From Bacteroidales bacterium (GTDB lineage Bacteria; Bacteroidota; Bacteroidia; Bacteroidales; UBA932): a DNA stretch of 64,000 bases. The notes beneath the pieces are model-generated. The model saw only the letters and a program-made list of their open reading frames with translations, did not search any database and had not been told where the DNA came from. Positions within the stretch are counted from its first letter, which is position 1. Each line of letters begins with the position of its first letter. Shown one piece after another: positions 51,964 to 61,230 of the stretch. The translations under genes were made by a program, and so were the position numbers. The stretch spans positions 124,001 to 188,000 of the forward strand of contig JAFUGJ010000036.1 of NCBI GenBank assembly GCA_017469425.1, read 5' to 3'.

Positions 51964-52989
51964 ATGAAACTCGACATCGACACCCAAAGCAAGACCCCCA
52001 TCTATAAACAGCTGGTCCATAAAGTGGAGCATGCCATAAAGGCCGGACACCTTTCTCCCGGCGATCAGCTGCCTTCCATGAACGAACTGGCCGACGATGA
52101 AAACATCTCGCGCGAGACAGTAAAGAAAGCATATTCAATCCTTGTCAAGAACGGCATCGTCACTCCAAAACAGGGCAAAGGGTTTTATGTGAACGACCCC
52201 GACCTGAACAATACCCCGAAGGTGCTGGTGATATTCGACAAGCTCAGCGTATACAAGCAACTCACTTTCAACACCTTGAACGAAGCCCTTTCGGGCAAGG
52301 CCGACATTACCGTGCTCACGCACAACCAGAGCGTGGAACTGCTCGAGTATTTCCTGGATTCCCACCTCGACGAATTCGACTATTATGTAATCAGCCCGCA
52401 TTTCCCACAGGATGATGCGACACAGCAAAAAGCCTTGAAGCTGATTTCACGCGTACCCAACCGGAAGCTGATTATGCTCGACCATTGGCTCAAAGACCTC
52501 CCCGGTAACTACGGGGCTGTGTACCAAGACTTTGACAACGATGTTTACGAAGGGCTCCGGCAAGGCTTCGACCGCATTGAGCAGGCGGGATGCATCAAGG
52601 TCCTCACTCTTCCCGAATCACTTTACGGGGCATCGATTCGACATGGAATAGAGCGCTTCGCCTCCGACTATCGTATTAAAACAGAGTTCTACACCCGCAC
52701 CCCTGAAACCATAAATCCCGGCGATGTATTCCTGGTGCTCAACTCCCAGCTTGACTGGGGGCTGGCCGAACTTGCACGGCGCATCGAAGAGCACGGCCTT
52801 CAGACCGGTATCGATGTATTTGTAATCTCATACAACGATTTTGCCCTGAACGAAGTGGTTCTCGGCGGCCTTACGACAATCTCGGCCGACTTCGCACAAA
52901 TGGGAGCGCTGGCCGCCAGGATGATTCAGAGCGGCAACCTCAGCAAAATCCACTGCGATTTCCGCATGAACAGAAGACACACTTTCTGA
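51964..52989 (+). CDS. GntR-family regulator with LacI/periplasmic-binding-like sensor
   Basis: 341 residues from ATG 51964 (ATG 51946 is also possible and would be leaderless). The N-terminal winged helix (~10-75; T-P-I-Y-K-Q-L, S-R-E-T-V-K-K-A-Y-S-I-L and the G-K-G-F-Y-V wing) is GntR type. The C-terminal ~260 residues have the alternating alpha/beta pattern of a periplasmic-binding-protein-like sensor (P-K-V-L-V-I-F-D-K-L and later G-G-L-T-T-I-S-A-D). This combination responds to sugars in Bacteroidota. It is followed 3 nt later by the GH20 gene, so it probably controls that glycan locus. Confidence 0.88.
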   Translation: MKLDIDTQSKTPIYKQLVHKVEHAIKAGHLSPGDQLPSMNELADDENISRETVKKAYSILVKNGIVTPKQGKGFYVNDPDLNNTPKVLVIFDKLSVYKQLTFNTLNEALSGKADITVLTHNQSVELLEYFLDSHLDEFDYYVISPHFPQDDATQQKALKLISRVPNRKLIMLDHWLKDLPGNYGAVYQDFDNDVYEGLRQGFDRIEQAGCIKVLTLPESLYGASIRHGIERFASDYRIKTEFYTRTPETINPGDVFLVLNSQLDWGLAELARRIEEHGLQTGIDVFVISYNDFALNEVVLGGLTTISADFAQMGALAARMIQSGNLSKIHCDFRMNRRHTF

Positions 52990-52992
52990 CGC

Positions 52993-54513
52993 ATGAAATC
53001 ATTTCTGTTATTCATTTTCCTGCAGATTATTCCCGCACCGGTGGAGTTTGCCGAAACAGGAAAAGACTGCCAGGTCCATTCAGTCCGCGTGGCAACGGGT
53101 CGCCGGGCATCAAGGGGGTTCCGTACAATGGCCGCTTCTCTCCCGGCATTTGCGCAGAAGGAAGCTTACAGCATCGATGTTGGAAAAAAAAGAATCAGGA
53201 TCGAAGCGCTGACGGAAGAGGGTGCGTTCCGCGCACAGCAGACACTGCGTATGATGGAGCTCTCCGGGCAGCCCATTCATTGCTGCAAGATTACGGATTA
53301 CCCGCGTTTTGAGCACCGGGGGCTGATGATAGACGAATCGCGGAGTTTCAAGGGAAAAGAGTTCATAATGAAGCAGATAGATGCAATGGCCCTGCTGAAA
53401 CTCAATGTCCTGCACCTGCATCTTACCGATGCGGCAGGATGGCGCATCGAAATAAAATCGCATCCCGAACTCACGCAGAAAGCCGCCTGGAGAATCGGAC
53501 GCACTTACGCCGAATGGGAGAAAAACGGATATCCCTTCTGCACTGAAGACGCTCCGCAGGCATACGGGGGCTATTACACCCAGGATGATTTGAGGGAGAT
53601 TGTCGAATATGCAGCCAGGCGTTTCATCAAAGTAATTCCTGAAATCGAAATGCCGGGGCACAGTATGGAAGTGAACCGCACCTGCCCCGAGCTTGCATGT
53701 ATCGACTCCACCGGACGCCGTCGCAACTGGGCATGGGACCTCTGCCCCGGAAACGAGGGCACATTCAGGCTTCTGGAGGATGTGCTTGATGAGGTGATGG
53801 ACATCTTTCCCGGGAAATACATCCACATCGGGGGCGACGAAGCCGTGATGAAGGACTGGCGCGAATGCGTGAACTGCAAAGCCCGCATGGAGGCCGAAGG
53901 CTACAGCGATGTGCACCAGCTGCAGGGTTACCTGGTCCGGAGGATGGCGAACTATCTTCAGGAGCACGGACGCACGGCGGTTGGCTGGGATGAAATTCTC
54001 GAAACCGGAGTTCCGCAGGATGCGGTAATACAGTCATGGAGGGGTTCATCCGGAGGCAGGAAGGCTGCCGCAGCGGGGCACAAGGTTATCATGTCGCCCA
54101 ATACCCACTGCTATTTCGATTATTATCAGGACCTTATACGAAAAGAACCGCTTGCGACCGGAGAACTCACTTCGCTGCATTGGGTATATACCTACAATCC
54201 GCTTGAAGGGATTTCCGAAGAAGACGCTTCATGCATACTCGGCCTGCAGGCGAACCTCTGGTGCGAGAAGGTTCCCACTCCCGAGCACGCGGAATACATG
54301 CTCTACCCCCGCCTTTTCGCAATTGCCGAAACAGCATGGTCGCCCACATCCCTGCAGCGCGACCCTGTCGAATTCCGCGCCAGGGCAAGGGCTCTTCTGG
54401 AAGTATTCCGCACCCTTGGCTACAACACCTTCGACATGGACTCCGAATCCGACTTTGCCATCGAAGGCAAAAGGCGCACCCGGACCGGCGAGATTATTTA
54501 TCCTGCTTTTTGA
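52993..54513 (+). CDS. GH20 beta-N-acetylhexosaminidase
   Basis: 506 residues. GH20 catalytic motif H-I-G-G-D282-E283 with Asp/Glu pair, preceded by the GH20b-type N-terminal domain and the barrel signatures R-G-L-M-I-D-E-S-R, H-L-H-L-T-D and M-P-G-H. It releases terminal GlcNAc/GalNAc by substrate-assisted catalysis. The signal peptide is very short: conserved I-I-P-A-P of the GH20b domain begins at residue ~12, so only M-K-S-F-L-L-F-I-F-L-Q remains as a hydrophobic leader. The protein may be exported by a minimal leader or the start could lie elsewhere. Its 3' end overlaps the convergent DUF4855 fusion gene by 20 nt. Confidence 0.94.
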   Translation: MKSFLLFIFLQIIPAPVEFAETGKDCQVHSVRVATGRRASRGFRTMAASLPAFAQKEAYSIDVGKKRIRIEALTEEGAFRAQQTLRMMELSGQPIHCCKITDYPRFEHRGLMIDESRSFKGKEFIMKQIDAMALLKLNVLHLHLTDAAGWRIEIKSHPELTQKAAWRIGRTYAEWEKNGYPFCTEDAPQAYGGYYTQDDLREIVEYAARRFIKVIPEIEMPGHSMEVNRTCPELACIDSTGRRRNWAWDLCPGNEGTFRLLEDVLDEVMDIFPGKYIHIGGDEAVMKDWRECVNCKARMEAEGYSDVHQLQGYLVRRMANYLQEHGRTAVGWDEILETGVPQDAVIQSWRGSSGGRKAAAAGHKVIMSPNTHCYFDYYQDLIRKEPLATGELTSLHWVYTYNPLEGISEEDASCILGLQANLWCEKVPTPEHAEYMLYPRLFAIAETAWSPTSLQRDPVEFRARARALLEVFRTLGYNTFDMDSESDFAIEGKRRTRTGEIIYPAF

Positions 54514-57500
54514 AAACAAGCACTGCAACGCCGTATTGCCCGAGGGTGACGCGGCAGCGGTCGGAAGCGACACTGCGACGGCGGTCGGGCTGCGAAAGTT
54601 TGGCGATGCCCGCAGTTCCGAGGGTTTCGGCTTCCACGAACTTGTAGCCGGGAACCACGACTTTGGTTTTGGCACGGCCTTCCGCCTCCGAGGTGAGCAC
54701 GATTGCGATGCTGTCCTGCCCCGCGAATTCACAGGCGGTAACTGCAGGATTGGAGGAGATGAAATCATCGTGCCATGCAAAACGCCCTTCCAGAAGGAGT
54801 TCGGGGTATTTGTGCCTGATGGCATTGATTCTGCCAAGATACTGCTGATATTCCGGGGTTTCGTCGATAAGGCCACGGCAGCGGTATACCTCAATATCGT
54901 TTCGAAGACCCTTCACCAGGGTATTGTTCACGCGGCGCACCATATCCACTTCGTCGCGCACACAGCGGTCGCTCCATACAACTTCGGGGAAGGTATAGCG
55001 GAACCACTCGGGAAAACTCTCCGGAAGGGCCGTAAACTCAACGATATGCACAAAGTCGCAATAGCGGGCTGTGCAGTCGCTGAGCCACTCCGTGCCAAGG
55101 CAGAACTCTGGATTGCGGGCCTTGACATGGTCGCGGATTTCCCGAAGGGCATCGGCCTTGTACCGCCCCGTAAAGACATCCGGCACGGGATACTCGCGGG
55201 AAAGGTCCCAGTTGGGGAATTCCTCGGCAACGCCGAGCTGGTCGTAAAACACGCTGTTGGCCCCGAGCGCCATGGCCCTGTCGGCCCAAGCGAGGAGCTG
55301 GTCGCGCCATGCGCGTCTGCTCATGTCGGCAATGACGAAAGTACGGGAATCATAATAGCCGAGGGTGGTTCCCTGCCCGGTAAACTTGTAGTGCTCGGTG
55401 AACTCATCGCCGGTATTGTCGTGATTGCTCACCTTCGAAGCCGCCCCGGACTTGTAGAATCCGCTTTCATTGTCAATCAGGCGCCCGTTGTAGTAGAGAA
55501 TCAGATGCCCGCCCTTTGCCTTGTACTCTGCAATGGAGCGTGCCCATGCGGCATCGCCTCCCTGGGAATCGTCAGGAGTGTAGTCGGGATATCCGTTATC
55601 CATGCCTTCCTTCCACCATCCGAAAGCGAGTACGGCATCGCTGCCGGCCTTCTCTCCTGCCTCGAATATGCGCCCGGGCAGGTCCTCGTAACGGCGCAGA
55701 TACTCTCCGTACTGATGCTTGAAGATGATGCGTTGCCAGCCTGTCATGTCCTGCACCCACTTCGGCACGGGCTGCTTGTCCCACCAACTGTCGGCCCATG
55801 CGCGGTAGATGCGGGAGGTCTTGGTCCAGTCGCCGCTGTAGGGAACGACTATGGAAGCGTCATTGCTCCAGCTCTCCCCGCAGAAAATGTTGGGATAGCG
55901 GTAGAAACCCGCCTCAATCCTGCTGAACTCCCCTTTCGGGCTGGTTTCACCTTCTGTGGGATAAGCCCTGAGTCCATGCCAGGTCTGCTGGAAAGAAGTG
56001 TCGTGACTGCCGAAATACAGGCCGTCGTTTTCTCCAACAAATGCAAAACAGTTGGATGCTGCATTGCGGGGATACTGGAGGTCGTACTGGCGGAAATACT
56101 GGTCGGGCTTCATGTAAAGGGTGCGCTGCGGCACATCCAGTATGCCCTGGAGAGGGTCGTCGAAAAGCTGTCCGCCGGTATGGGTGGTGAGCAGCTTGTA
56201 GCCTTCGGGGAGATGCAGGTTGCCGACCAGCGGATACTGCAGCTCGCGCACTATTGTATGGGGTTCGTTATTGACTATGCTGGCCGCGAAACGAACGCTT
56301 CCGTCATCCATGTCCTCCATGGTAAGATGCAGCTCAATTCCAATGCGCTTGCCACGGCTCGAAAGGCTGTCATAATCGATATGGGTCACCTTACCTTCGC
56401 GGGAAACGCGTGCCGTCTGCCCTTCGGGGGTAATCTGAATCTCTTTTTCGTCCGGAGTGTTGTAATACAGGCGCCAGAGGCCGCTCCCCCCGGCATAGTT
56501 CCATCCGGTAGCGGGGTTGCGTAAAGTCTGCAGCGAAGCATCGTCCGAAACTTCGGCTGCAGGTCCGGTACTTTCAGGAGAATGACGCAAAGGATTGTCA
56601 ACTACGAACTTGCAGAATTCAAGATACATAGCCCGGTCTTCCGCTACGGGAGAGACGGCAAGCTGGGTGAGTGCATTGGAACCGGTGTAGATGGCAAGGG
56701 GTGCAACTCCGTAAAGGCCGGAATTGCGGAACTGCCTCATATACTTGCGGAACTGCTCGCGCAGAGCCGGAACATCAGCCTCGCCGTAGGCCGGGGCGCC
56801 TGTGCCGTCGGGGCCGAAATGCACTCGTGACATCTCGTCAGCTACCATGCTGAACTCGAACTCGGTTTCCATCCCCATGCCATATCTGCGGATTTCCTCG
56901 ATGGTCTTGTCGAAAGGATGTCTCCCCGGGGTCTTGAGATCCCAGTAATAATTGGGCTGCATGTAGGCCATGTCGAATCCGAGCCGCTTCCAGTGCTTGT
57001 AGCCGGGGGCCATGTTGTAGGGAATCCAATACAAGCCCTCGCCTTTTGCATGGCAATACTCCGCAACGGCGGGAACGATTTCCTCCCAGCGTTTGTATTG
57101 GCAGTTCAGCCGCTCGGTTTCCGTTTCGCCCCAGGGAAGATGAATTTCCTCCGAGAGAATATAAAAGCCACCGAGTTCCAAATATTTGCAGTGCAGCGCG
57201 GCAAACATCTTCCGCGCGGAATCAATGTACCAGCGGTAAGCCTTCAGCTGCCCGTCGGTTGTCGCGAAATCCAGTGAATCCCTTCCCACTGCGCCCCAAT
57301 ACTTTGTGGAAGAACCCTTGTCGGCAAAATGCTCGAACATGATGGCATCCGGCAGGGTAATGATTACCTGACGCCTTACCGGAGGCTCCCCAAGACGCCC
57401 GGCAGCAGCGGCGCAGGCCCTGTCAAGTTCCGCCACTCCCCCGTCCGGACCGAGCCAGAGGGCAAGCTGGTCTTCCCATGATTCCCTGCGGGCGGAATGT

Positions 57501-57763
57501 CCGGTGCCGGCAAGCCCGAGGTTAAGGTTCCGCTTGCTGTCCCTCCCCTCAATGAAAAGGAAAGACTCGAAAAGCCATCGCTCGCGCCCGCTTTCGTCGG
57601 TAAAACTTACATGGGGAGCAAAACGGGCCGCATCCCATTCATAGGGCTGGCGATGGTAGTATCCGACAAGGTCCATGTCTGCGGGAATCCGTACTTGCGC
57701 AGGCTCAGCGCAACACGAAAAAAGAGTGCAGAGGGCGAGCAGGAATATGGAAAGATTTTTCAT
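54494..57763 (-). CDS. DUF4855 + DUF6259-like fusion, putative two-domain glycoside hydrolase lipoprotein
   Basis: 1089 residues. Lipobox-like F-S-C17. Residues ~25-390 match the DUF4855 fold: W-D-A-A-R-F-A-P-H-V-S-F-T-D near the start, S-S-T-K-Y-W-G-A-V, L-E-L-G-G-F-Y-I-L-S-E-E and L-Y-W-I-P-Y. Residues ~400-1089 resemble DUF6259: a beta-sandwich, then a TIM-barrel-like part with A-F-G-W-W-K-E-G-M-D-N-G-Y-P-D-Y and a C-terminal sandwich. Candidate acidic residues in W-W-K-E and F-Y-D-Q-L-G cannot be assigned with certainty. The N-terminal part is a paralogue of the next gene's whole mature region. Overlaps the DUF4855 gene by 4 nt (ATGA). Part of the SusCD locus. Confidence 0.75.
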   Translation of the reverse strand: MKNLSIFLLALCTLFSCCAEPAQVRIPADMDLVGYYHRQPYEWDAARFAPHVSFTDESGRERWLFESFLFIEGRDSKRNLNLGLAGTGHSARRESWEDQLALWLGPDGGVAELDRACAAAAGRLGEPPVRRQVIITLPDAIMFEHFADKGSSTKYWGAVGRDSLDFATTDGQLKAYRWYIDSARKMFAALHCKYLELGGFYILSEEIHLPWGETETERLNCQYKRWEEIVPAVAEYCHAKGEGLYWIPYNMAPGYKHWKRLGFDMAYMQPNYYWDLKTPGRHPFDKTIEEIRRYGMGMETEFEFSMVADEMSRVHFGPDGTGAPAYGEADVPALREQFRKYMRQFRNSGLYGVAPLAIYTGSNALTQLAVSPVAEDRAMYLEFCKFVVDNPLRHSPESTGPAAEVSDDASLQTLRNPATGWNYAGGSGLWRLYYNTPDEKEIQITPEGQTARVSREGKVTHIDYDSLSSRGKRIGIELHLTMEDMDDGSVRFAASIVNNEPHTIVRELQYPLVGNLHLPEGYKLLTTHTGGQLFDDPLQGILDVPQRTLYMKPDQYFRQYDLQYPRNAASNCFAFVGENDGLYFGSHDTSFQQTWHGLRAYPTEGETSPKGEFSRIEAGFYRYPNIFCGESWSNDASIVVPYSGDWTKTSRIYRAWADSWWDKQPVPKWVQDMTGWQRIIFKHQYGEYLRRYEDLPGRIFEAGEKAGSDAVLAFGWWKEGMDNGYPDYTPDDSQGGDAAWARSIAEYKAKGGHLILYYNGRLIDNESGFYKSGAASKVSNHDNTGDEFTEHYKFTGQGTTLGYYDSRTFVIADMSRRAWRDQLLAWADRAMALGANSVFYDQLGVAEEFPNWDLSREYPVPDVFTGRYKADALREIRDHVKARNPEFCLGTEWLSDCTARYCDFVHIVEFTALPESFPEWFRYTFPEVVWSDRCVRDEVDMVRRVNNTLVKGLRNDIEVYRCRGLIDETPEYQQYLGRINAIRHKYPELLLEGRFAWHDDFISSNPAVTACEFAGQDSIAIVLTSEAEGRAKTKVVVPGYKFVEAETLGTAGIAKLSQPDRRRSVASDRCRVTLGQYGVAVLVFKKQDK

Positions 57764-59274
57764 TTCTTCAGAGGGTTACCGGCTATGAATTGGCAAAGTT
57801 CCCGATACATCGCAATATCGGAAGAATTTTTCGAAGTTCCAAGCTGCCACATTGCATTGGAACCGGAATACAGGGCGATGGGATACTTGCCATAGAAGCC
57901 GTTGTCCTTGAATCCCTGCATATATTCGCGCAAGCGTCCGCGAAGCGACTCCACATCCTTAGCGGAGAAAACATACCTGCCTGCTCCGTCCGGTCCCATA
58001 ATCCCATTTACGGATGTCATCACTTCTTCAACCATAGAATATTCGAACTCCAGCTCCATTCCCATGCCATATTTTTTCATCATCGCAAAAGCTTCGGCAA
58101 TGGGCATGTCACCGGTATAATCCCAGTAATAGTTCGGCTGGAGCCAGGCCACATCGAAGCCCAGTTCTTTCCAGAGGTCGACCCCGTCGGCCTTGCGGTA
58201 AGGAATCCAGTACAGGCCCTCGTTGCGGGCATGCAGATACTCCGAAACCGGAGGCAGGATACGGTCCCAGCGCTTGTAACGGTAGTTCCACCCGTCGGTA
58301 CGCGCCACCAGCTCTTCGGAGAGTACATAAAAGCCCGCCAGTTCGAGGTGCGAAGTGTGCAGGGCATTGAATTTCTCGCGGCAGAGGTCGAAATACCACT
58401 CATAGGCGGCAATCTGGTCGTCGATACGGGAGAAGTCCAGCATGCGTCCGTCGACTGCGCCCCAGTAGCTTGTGGAAGAGTTCTTGTCGGAAAAGTATTC
58501 AAACATTATGGGGTCCGGCGCGACCATCACCACATATCGTTTGCGGGGCGGCATGCCAATCCTGGACGCCGTGGCGTCGATTGCTTCGTCAAGCGCTTCG
58601 AATGCACCGCCTTTGTCGAGCCAATAAGAGGCAAGGGCCTCCCAGGAAGCCTTGTCGGCGGAGCGGGCCCCGTTGGGGTTGATGCCATAAGTGCGCCCGT
58701 CCATGTCGATGCCGGTGATGGACAGGAAGGCGTCGAAAAGCCAGTGTTCCCCGGAATCGTCGGTAAAACTCACATGCGGGGCGAAACGGGCGGCATCCCA
58801 GGTGGACGGGATGCTGAACCAGGCGTTGTTGTTGGGCCTCCCGCCGCCGGAACATAGGGTAATGTCGGCGAAAGAAGGCACATCGCCACGGGCTTTTTCC
58901 CATGGATAAAGGTCATCGGCAAGCACGCCGGTGACAAAATCCACGCGCTGCAGTTTCGACCTCTCTTCGCCCTGCACGCCGAGCGCATAGGCATGATACG
59001 AACATCCCACGCTCAAGGGCGAAAGTACGACGGTACCAGGCTCGACGATGCGTCCATCCGCAATCACCTCCTCCGGCCCGGGCTCAGTGGAATCGAGGGT
59101 ACACAACAAATACACGGCATCGGAGTTGACACTCTGAACGAGAAGGGTGGCCGAAGTATGCGAAACCTCCACCAGACTCAGTTCCACCGCCGGGGAGCCC
59201 TTGTACACGGAAGCCTTCCCGCCGCAGGCTGCAGCGAGAAGGACCGTGACAATGAGAGGAAATAGTTTTTTCAC
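57760..59274 (-). CDS. DUF4855 protein, lipoprotein (stand-alone paralogue)
   Basis: 504 residues with lipobox A-A-C17. A short N-terminal Ig/FN3-like part (~30-125) precedes DUF4855 (~140-504) with W-D-A-A-R-F-A-P-H-V-S-F-T-D, S-S-T-S-Y-W-G-A-V, L-E-L-A-G-F-Y-V-L-S-E-E and Y-W-I-P-Y. These blocks are nearly identical to those of the fusion gene that follows, so the two arose by duplication and later fusion or loss. DUF4855 has a TIM-barrel-like fold by prediction; enzymatic activity is not established. Starts one nucleotide after the DUF1735 lipoprotein stop. Confidence 0.8.
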   Translation of the reverse strand: MKKLFPLIVTVLLAAACGGKASVYKGSPAVELSLVEVSHTSATLLVQSVNSDAVYLLCTLDSTEPGPEEVIADGRIVEPGTVVLSPLSVGCSYHAYALGVQGEERSKLQRVDFVTGVLADDLYPWEKARGDVPSFADITLCSGGGRPNNNAWFSIPSTWDAARFAPHVSFTDDSGEHWLFDAFLSITGIDMDGRTYGINPNGARSADKASWEALASYWLDKGGAFEALDEAIDATASRIGMPPRKRYVVMVAPDPIMFEYFSDKNSSTSYWGAVDGRMLDFSRIDDQIAAYEWYFDLCREKFNALHTSHLELAGFYVLSEELVARTDGWNYRYKRWDRILPPVSEYLHARNEGLYWIPYRKADGVDLWKELGFDVAWLQPNYYWDYTGDMPIAEAFAMMKKYGMGMELEFEYSMVEEVMTSVNGIMGPDGAGRYVFSAKDVESLRGRLREYMQGFKDNGFYGKYPIALYSGSNAMWQLGTSKNSSDIAMYRELCQFIAGNPLKK

Positions 59275-61218
59275 TTATTCAAGCTTGAATACACCGATAC
59301 CAATACCCTGTACAAGAGCGGCTATTATCACCTGCTTGCCGGACACATATACGGCACAGTCGCCCTGCGCGGAAGTGGGAGGGGCAAGTGCAAAGTCGGT
59401 AAACTCCTCGCCCTGGAGCGGCGCCTCGAACAGGATGTTCCTGTTGTCGCCGCCAAGCGAAGTCTTGAAACCGCCCTTGTCTTCCACGACAACCAGCCGC
59501 GCACGCTGCTTGGTGGTGTAAGCCGTGACTCCATCGTCCTTGACATCGTCGTTCTTGTCGATTGCGGTATAGGCTATATACTTGTCGCCACTGAGCGAGA
59601 AGACCCTGTATCCCCAGGTCATGTCGGCATCGGGGAATGCCTCGCGGGCTGTCTCCCATGCCTTCTGGCCGTCGCCGGGATCATTATAGGTACCCTTCAT
59701 GCTCACGAAGGCCGATACATCGGAGGTGGTGAACACCATCTGGTCCTGACCGGGATAAGCGTAGAAGCCGCCGAAACCGGTGTCCGCAGCAGTCATGTCA
59801 ACGAGTGCGCGCTTGGTGCCGTTGAAACGGCCATCGTCGGTAGAGACGAACTTACCGTTCTCCACCTTATAGCGGGTGGCAAAACGGCCCTGGTATGCAT
59901 GGACATAGAGGATGCCGTCCTTCCAGCTGCCGTGGAACTCGAAGCGGTCGCCGCCGCGGCGCCATGTGCACTCGAGGCTGAACACGGTGGGAGGATTGTC
60001 GATACCGTTCTCCCATGCGTAGAAGGGGAAGTTGTTCTCCCCGGCACCGGAGGCCACGAGCATAGTGCTTCCGTCGCCCTTGTCGATGACGCGTACGCAG
60101 GCGGAAGTGATGGTGGCGGGAACGAATCCGGTGGTATTCACCTGTTTTGTAACCGAAGGATCATCCACGCTGATTGCGGTAATCTTGGCAGTGGAACCGC
60201 CCACGGCATAAGGCAGGTAAACATACTTGCCGTCAACGGCAATGTTGCGGTCTCCTCCGTCGGGAATGTCGGCATATTCCCCGGTCCAGAGCTTATCTAT
60301 CGAATACTTGCCCCAGATACGGCTGAATACCGCTCCGGCGAAAGGCGAATTCACAACGAGGTAGTAAACCTTGTCGGAAACCAGAAGCCCGTCGACAGAG
60401 GTGCCGGTAATCTTGATGGGCACAACCATGGTGCGGAAGTCCATCATCCTGCCGTCGGCTCCAAACAGCACCGAGGTCTTGAGGGTGATGTCGGCATAAA
60501 CATCTTCCGCTCCCTTGGGAATCACAATCTCGGAAGGCAGCTGCACATACGAAGCCGGAGCCTCGATGCAGGAAGCGCCCCTTTCGGCGTTGTAAGTTTC
60601 GACAAGGGAATTGTCGATTGCGCAGCTGACTGCAAGGTCCATTCCGACAGGACGGTTGAGTTTTATCTTGACCGACACGCTGCCGTCTTCATCGGCGTTT
60701 TCCTTTGCAAGCACAGTGGACCCGTTCGAAGCAAGTTCCACGGTGGATTTTACAAGATTGAGAAGAAGGAAGCTGCGGTCGGAGTTGACATCGATGCTCG
60801 CGCCGCTGATGCTCACGGGGATAACATAATTGTCATCGTCGAGCAGGTCACAGAGCCGGGCGACATCCCAGTCAACCGTGAAGCTCTTGCGGATGTCGGA
60901 CTGTTCGAAGTCGAGCGACGAGGCGCTGAGAGCGTACATCGATGCGGGTATTTCCTTGTACTCGGTATCATTCTCCGAATTGAAATCCGCAATTGCGGCC
61001 GAAGCGACACCAAGGCTGACACTCGCCCCGCTCCGGCCCTTGCCTGCCTTCTGCACGGTAACCTCAAAGCTTCCGGAATAGACCGAAACCTCCGCAGCCT
61101 GCTCGTCAAAGATGAGGGAGATGGTATCATCGACCATATAATTGTTGCGTTCGTCGGGCGCACAGGCTGCAAGCAGAAGAGCCGTGGCCACCGAAAAGAT
61201 ATATAATGTCTTTTTCAT
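59275..61218 (-). CDS. SusE-position surface lipoprotein with DUF1735 domains
   Basis: 647 residues with lipobox A-A-C19. Two DUF1735-like beta-sandwich segments (~25-150 with I-S-L-I-F-D-E-Q and S-V-S-L-G-V; ~155-280 with V-S-V-K-I-K-L-N and I-V-I-P-K-G-A-E). The C-terminal half is a beta-rich region with W-T-G-E-Y-A-D-I-P-D-G-G-D-R-N-I-A and ends G-I-G-V-F-K. In PULs such proteins take the SusE/SusF place as surface glycan-binding proteins. Starts 12 nt after susD and precedes the DUF4855 gene. Confidence 0.8.
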   Translation of the reverse strand: MKKTLYIFSVATALLLAACAPDERNNYMVDDTISLIFDEQAAEVSVYSGSFEVTVQKAGKGRSGASVSLGVASAAIADFNSENDTEYKEIPASMYALSASSLDFEQSDIRKSFTVDWDVARLCDLLDDDNYVIPVSISGASIDVNSDRSFLLLNLVKSTVELASNGSTVLAKENADEDGSVSVKIKLNRPVGMDLAVSCAIDNSLVETYNAERGASCIEAPASYVQLPSEIVIPKGAEDVYADITLKTSVLFGADGRMMDFRTMVVPIKITGTSVDGLLVSDKVYYLVVNSPFAGAVFSRIWGKYSIDKLWTGEYADIPDGGDRNIAVDGKYVYLPYAVGGSTAKITAISVDDPSVTKQVNTTGFVPATITSACVRVIDKGDGSTMLVASGAGENNFPFYAWENGIDNPPTVFSLECTWRRGGDRFEFHGSWKDGILYVHAYQGRFATRYKVENGKFVSTDDGRFNGTKRALVDMTAADTGFGGFYAYPGQDQMVFTTSDVSAFVSMKGTYNDPGDGQKAWETAREAFPDADMTWGYRVFSLSGDKYIAYTAIDKNDDVKDDGVTAYTTKQRARLVVVEDKGGFKTSLGGDNRNILFEAPLQGEEFTDFALAPPTSAQGDCAVYVSGKQVIIAALVQGIGIGVFKLE

Positions 61219-61230
61219 TTCTGTCGCATT

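Noticed and set aside
54152..56524. 790-codon plus-strand frame opposite the DUF4855/DUF6259 fusion
   Set aside because: Antisense of a strongly supported gene; starts inside GH20 in another frame and shows no domain pattern.
59899..61206. 435-codon plus-strand frame opposite the DUF1735 lipoprotein
   Set aside because: Shadow frame with no signal or motif; the minus-strand gene has lipobox, DUF1735 pattern and operon position.
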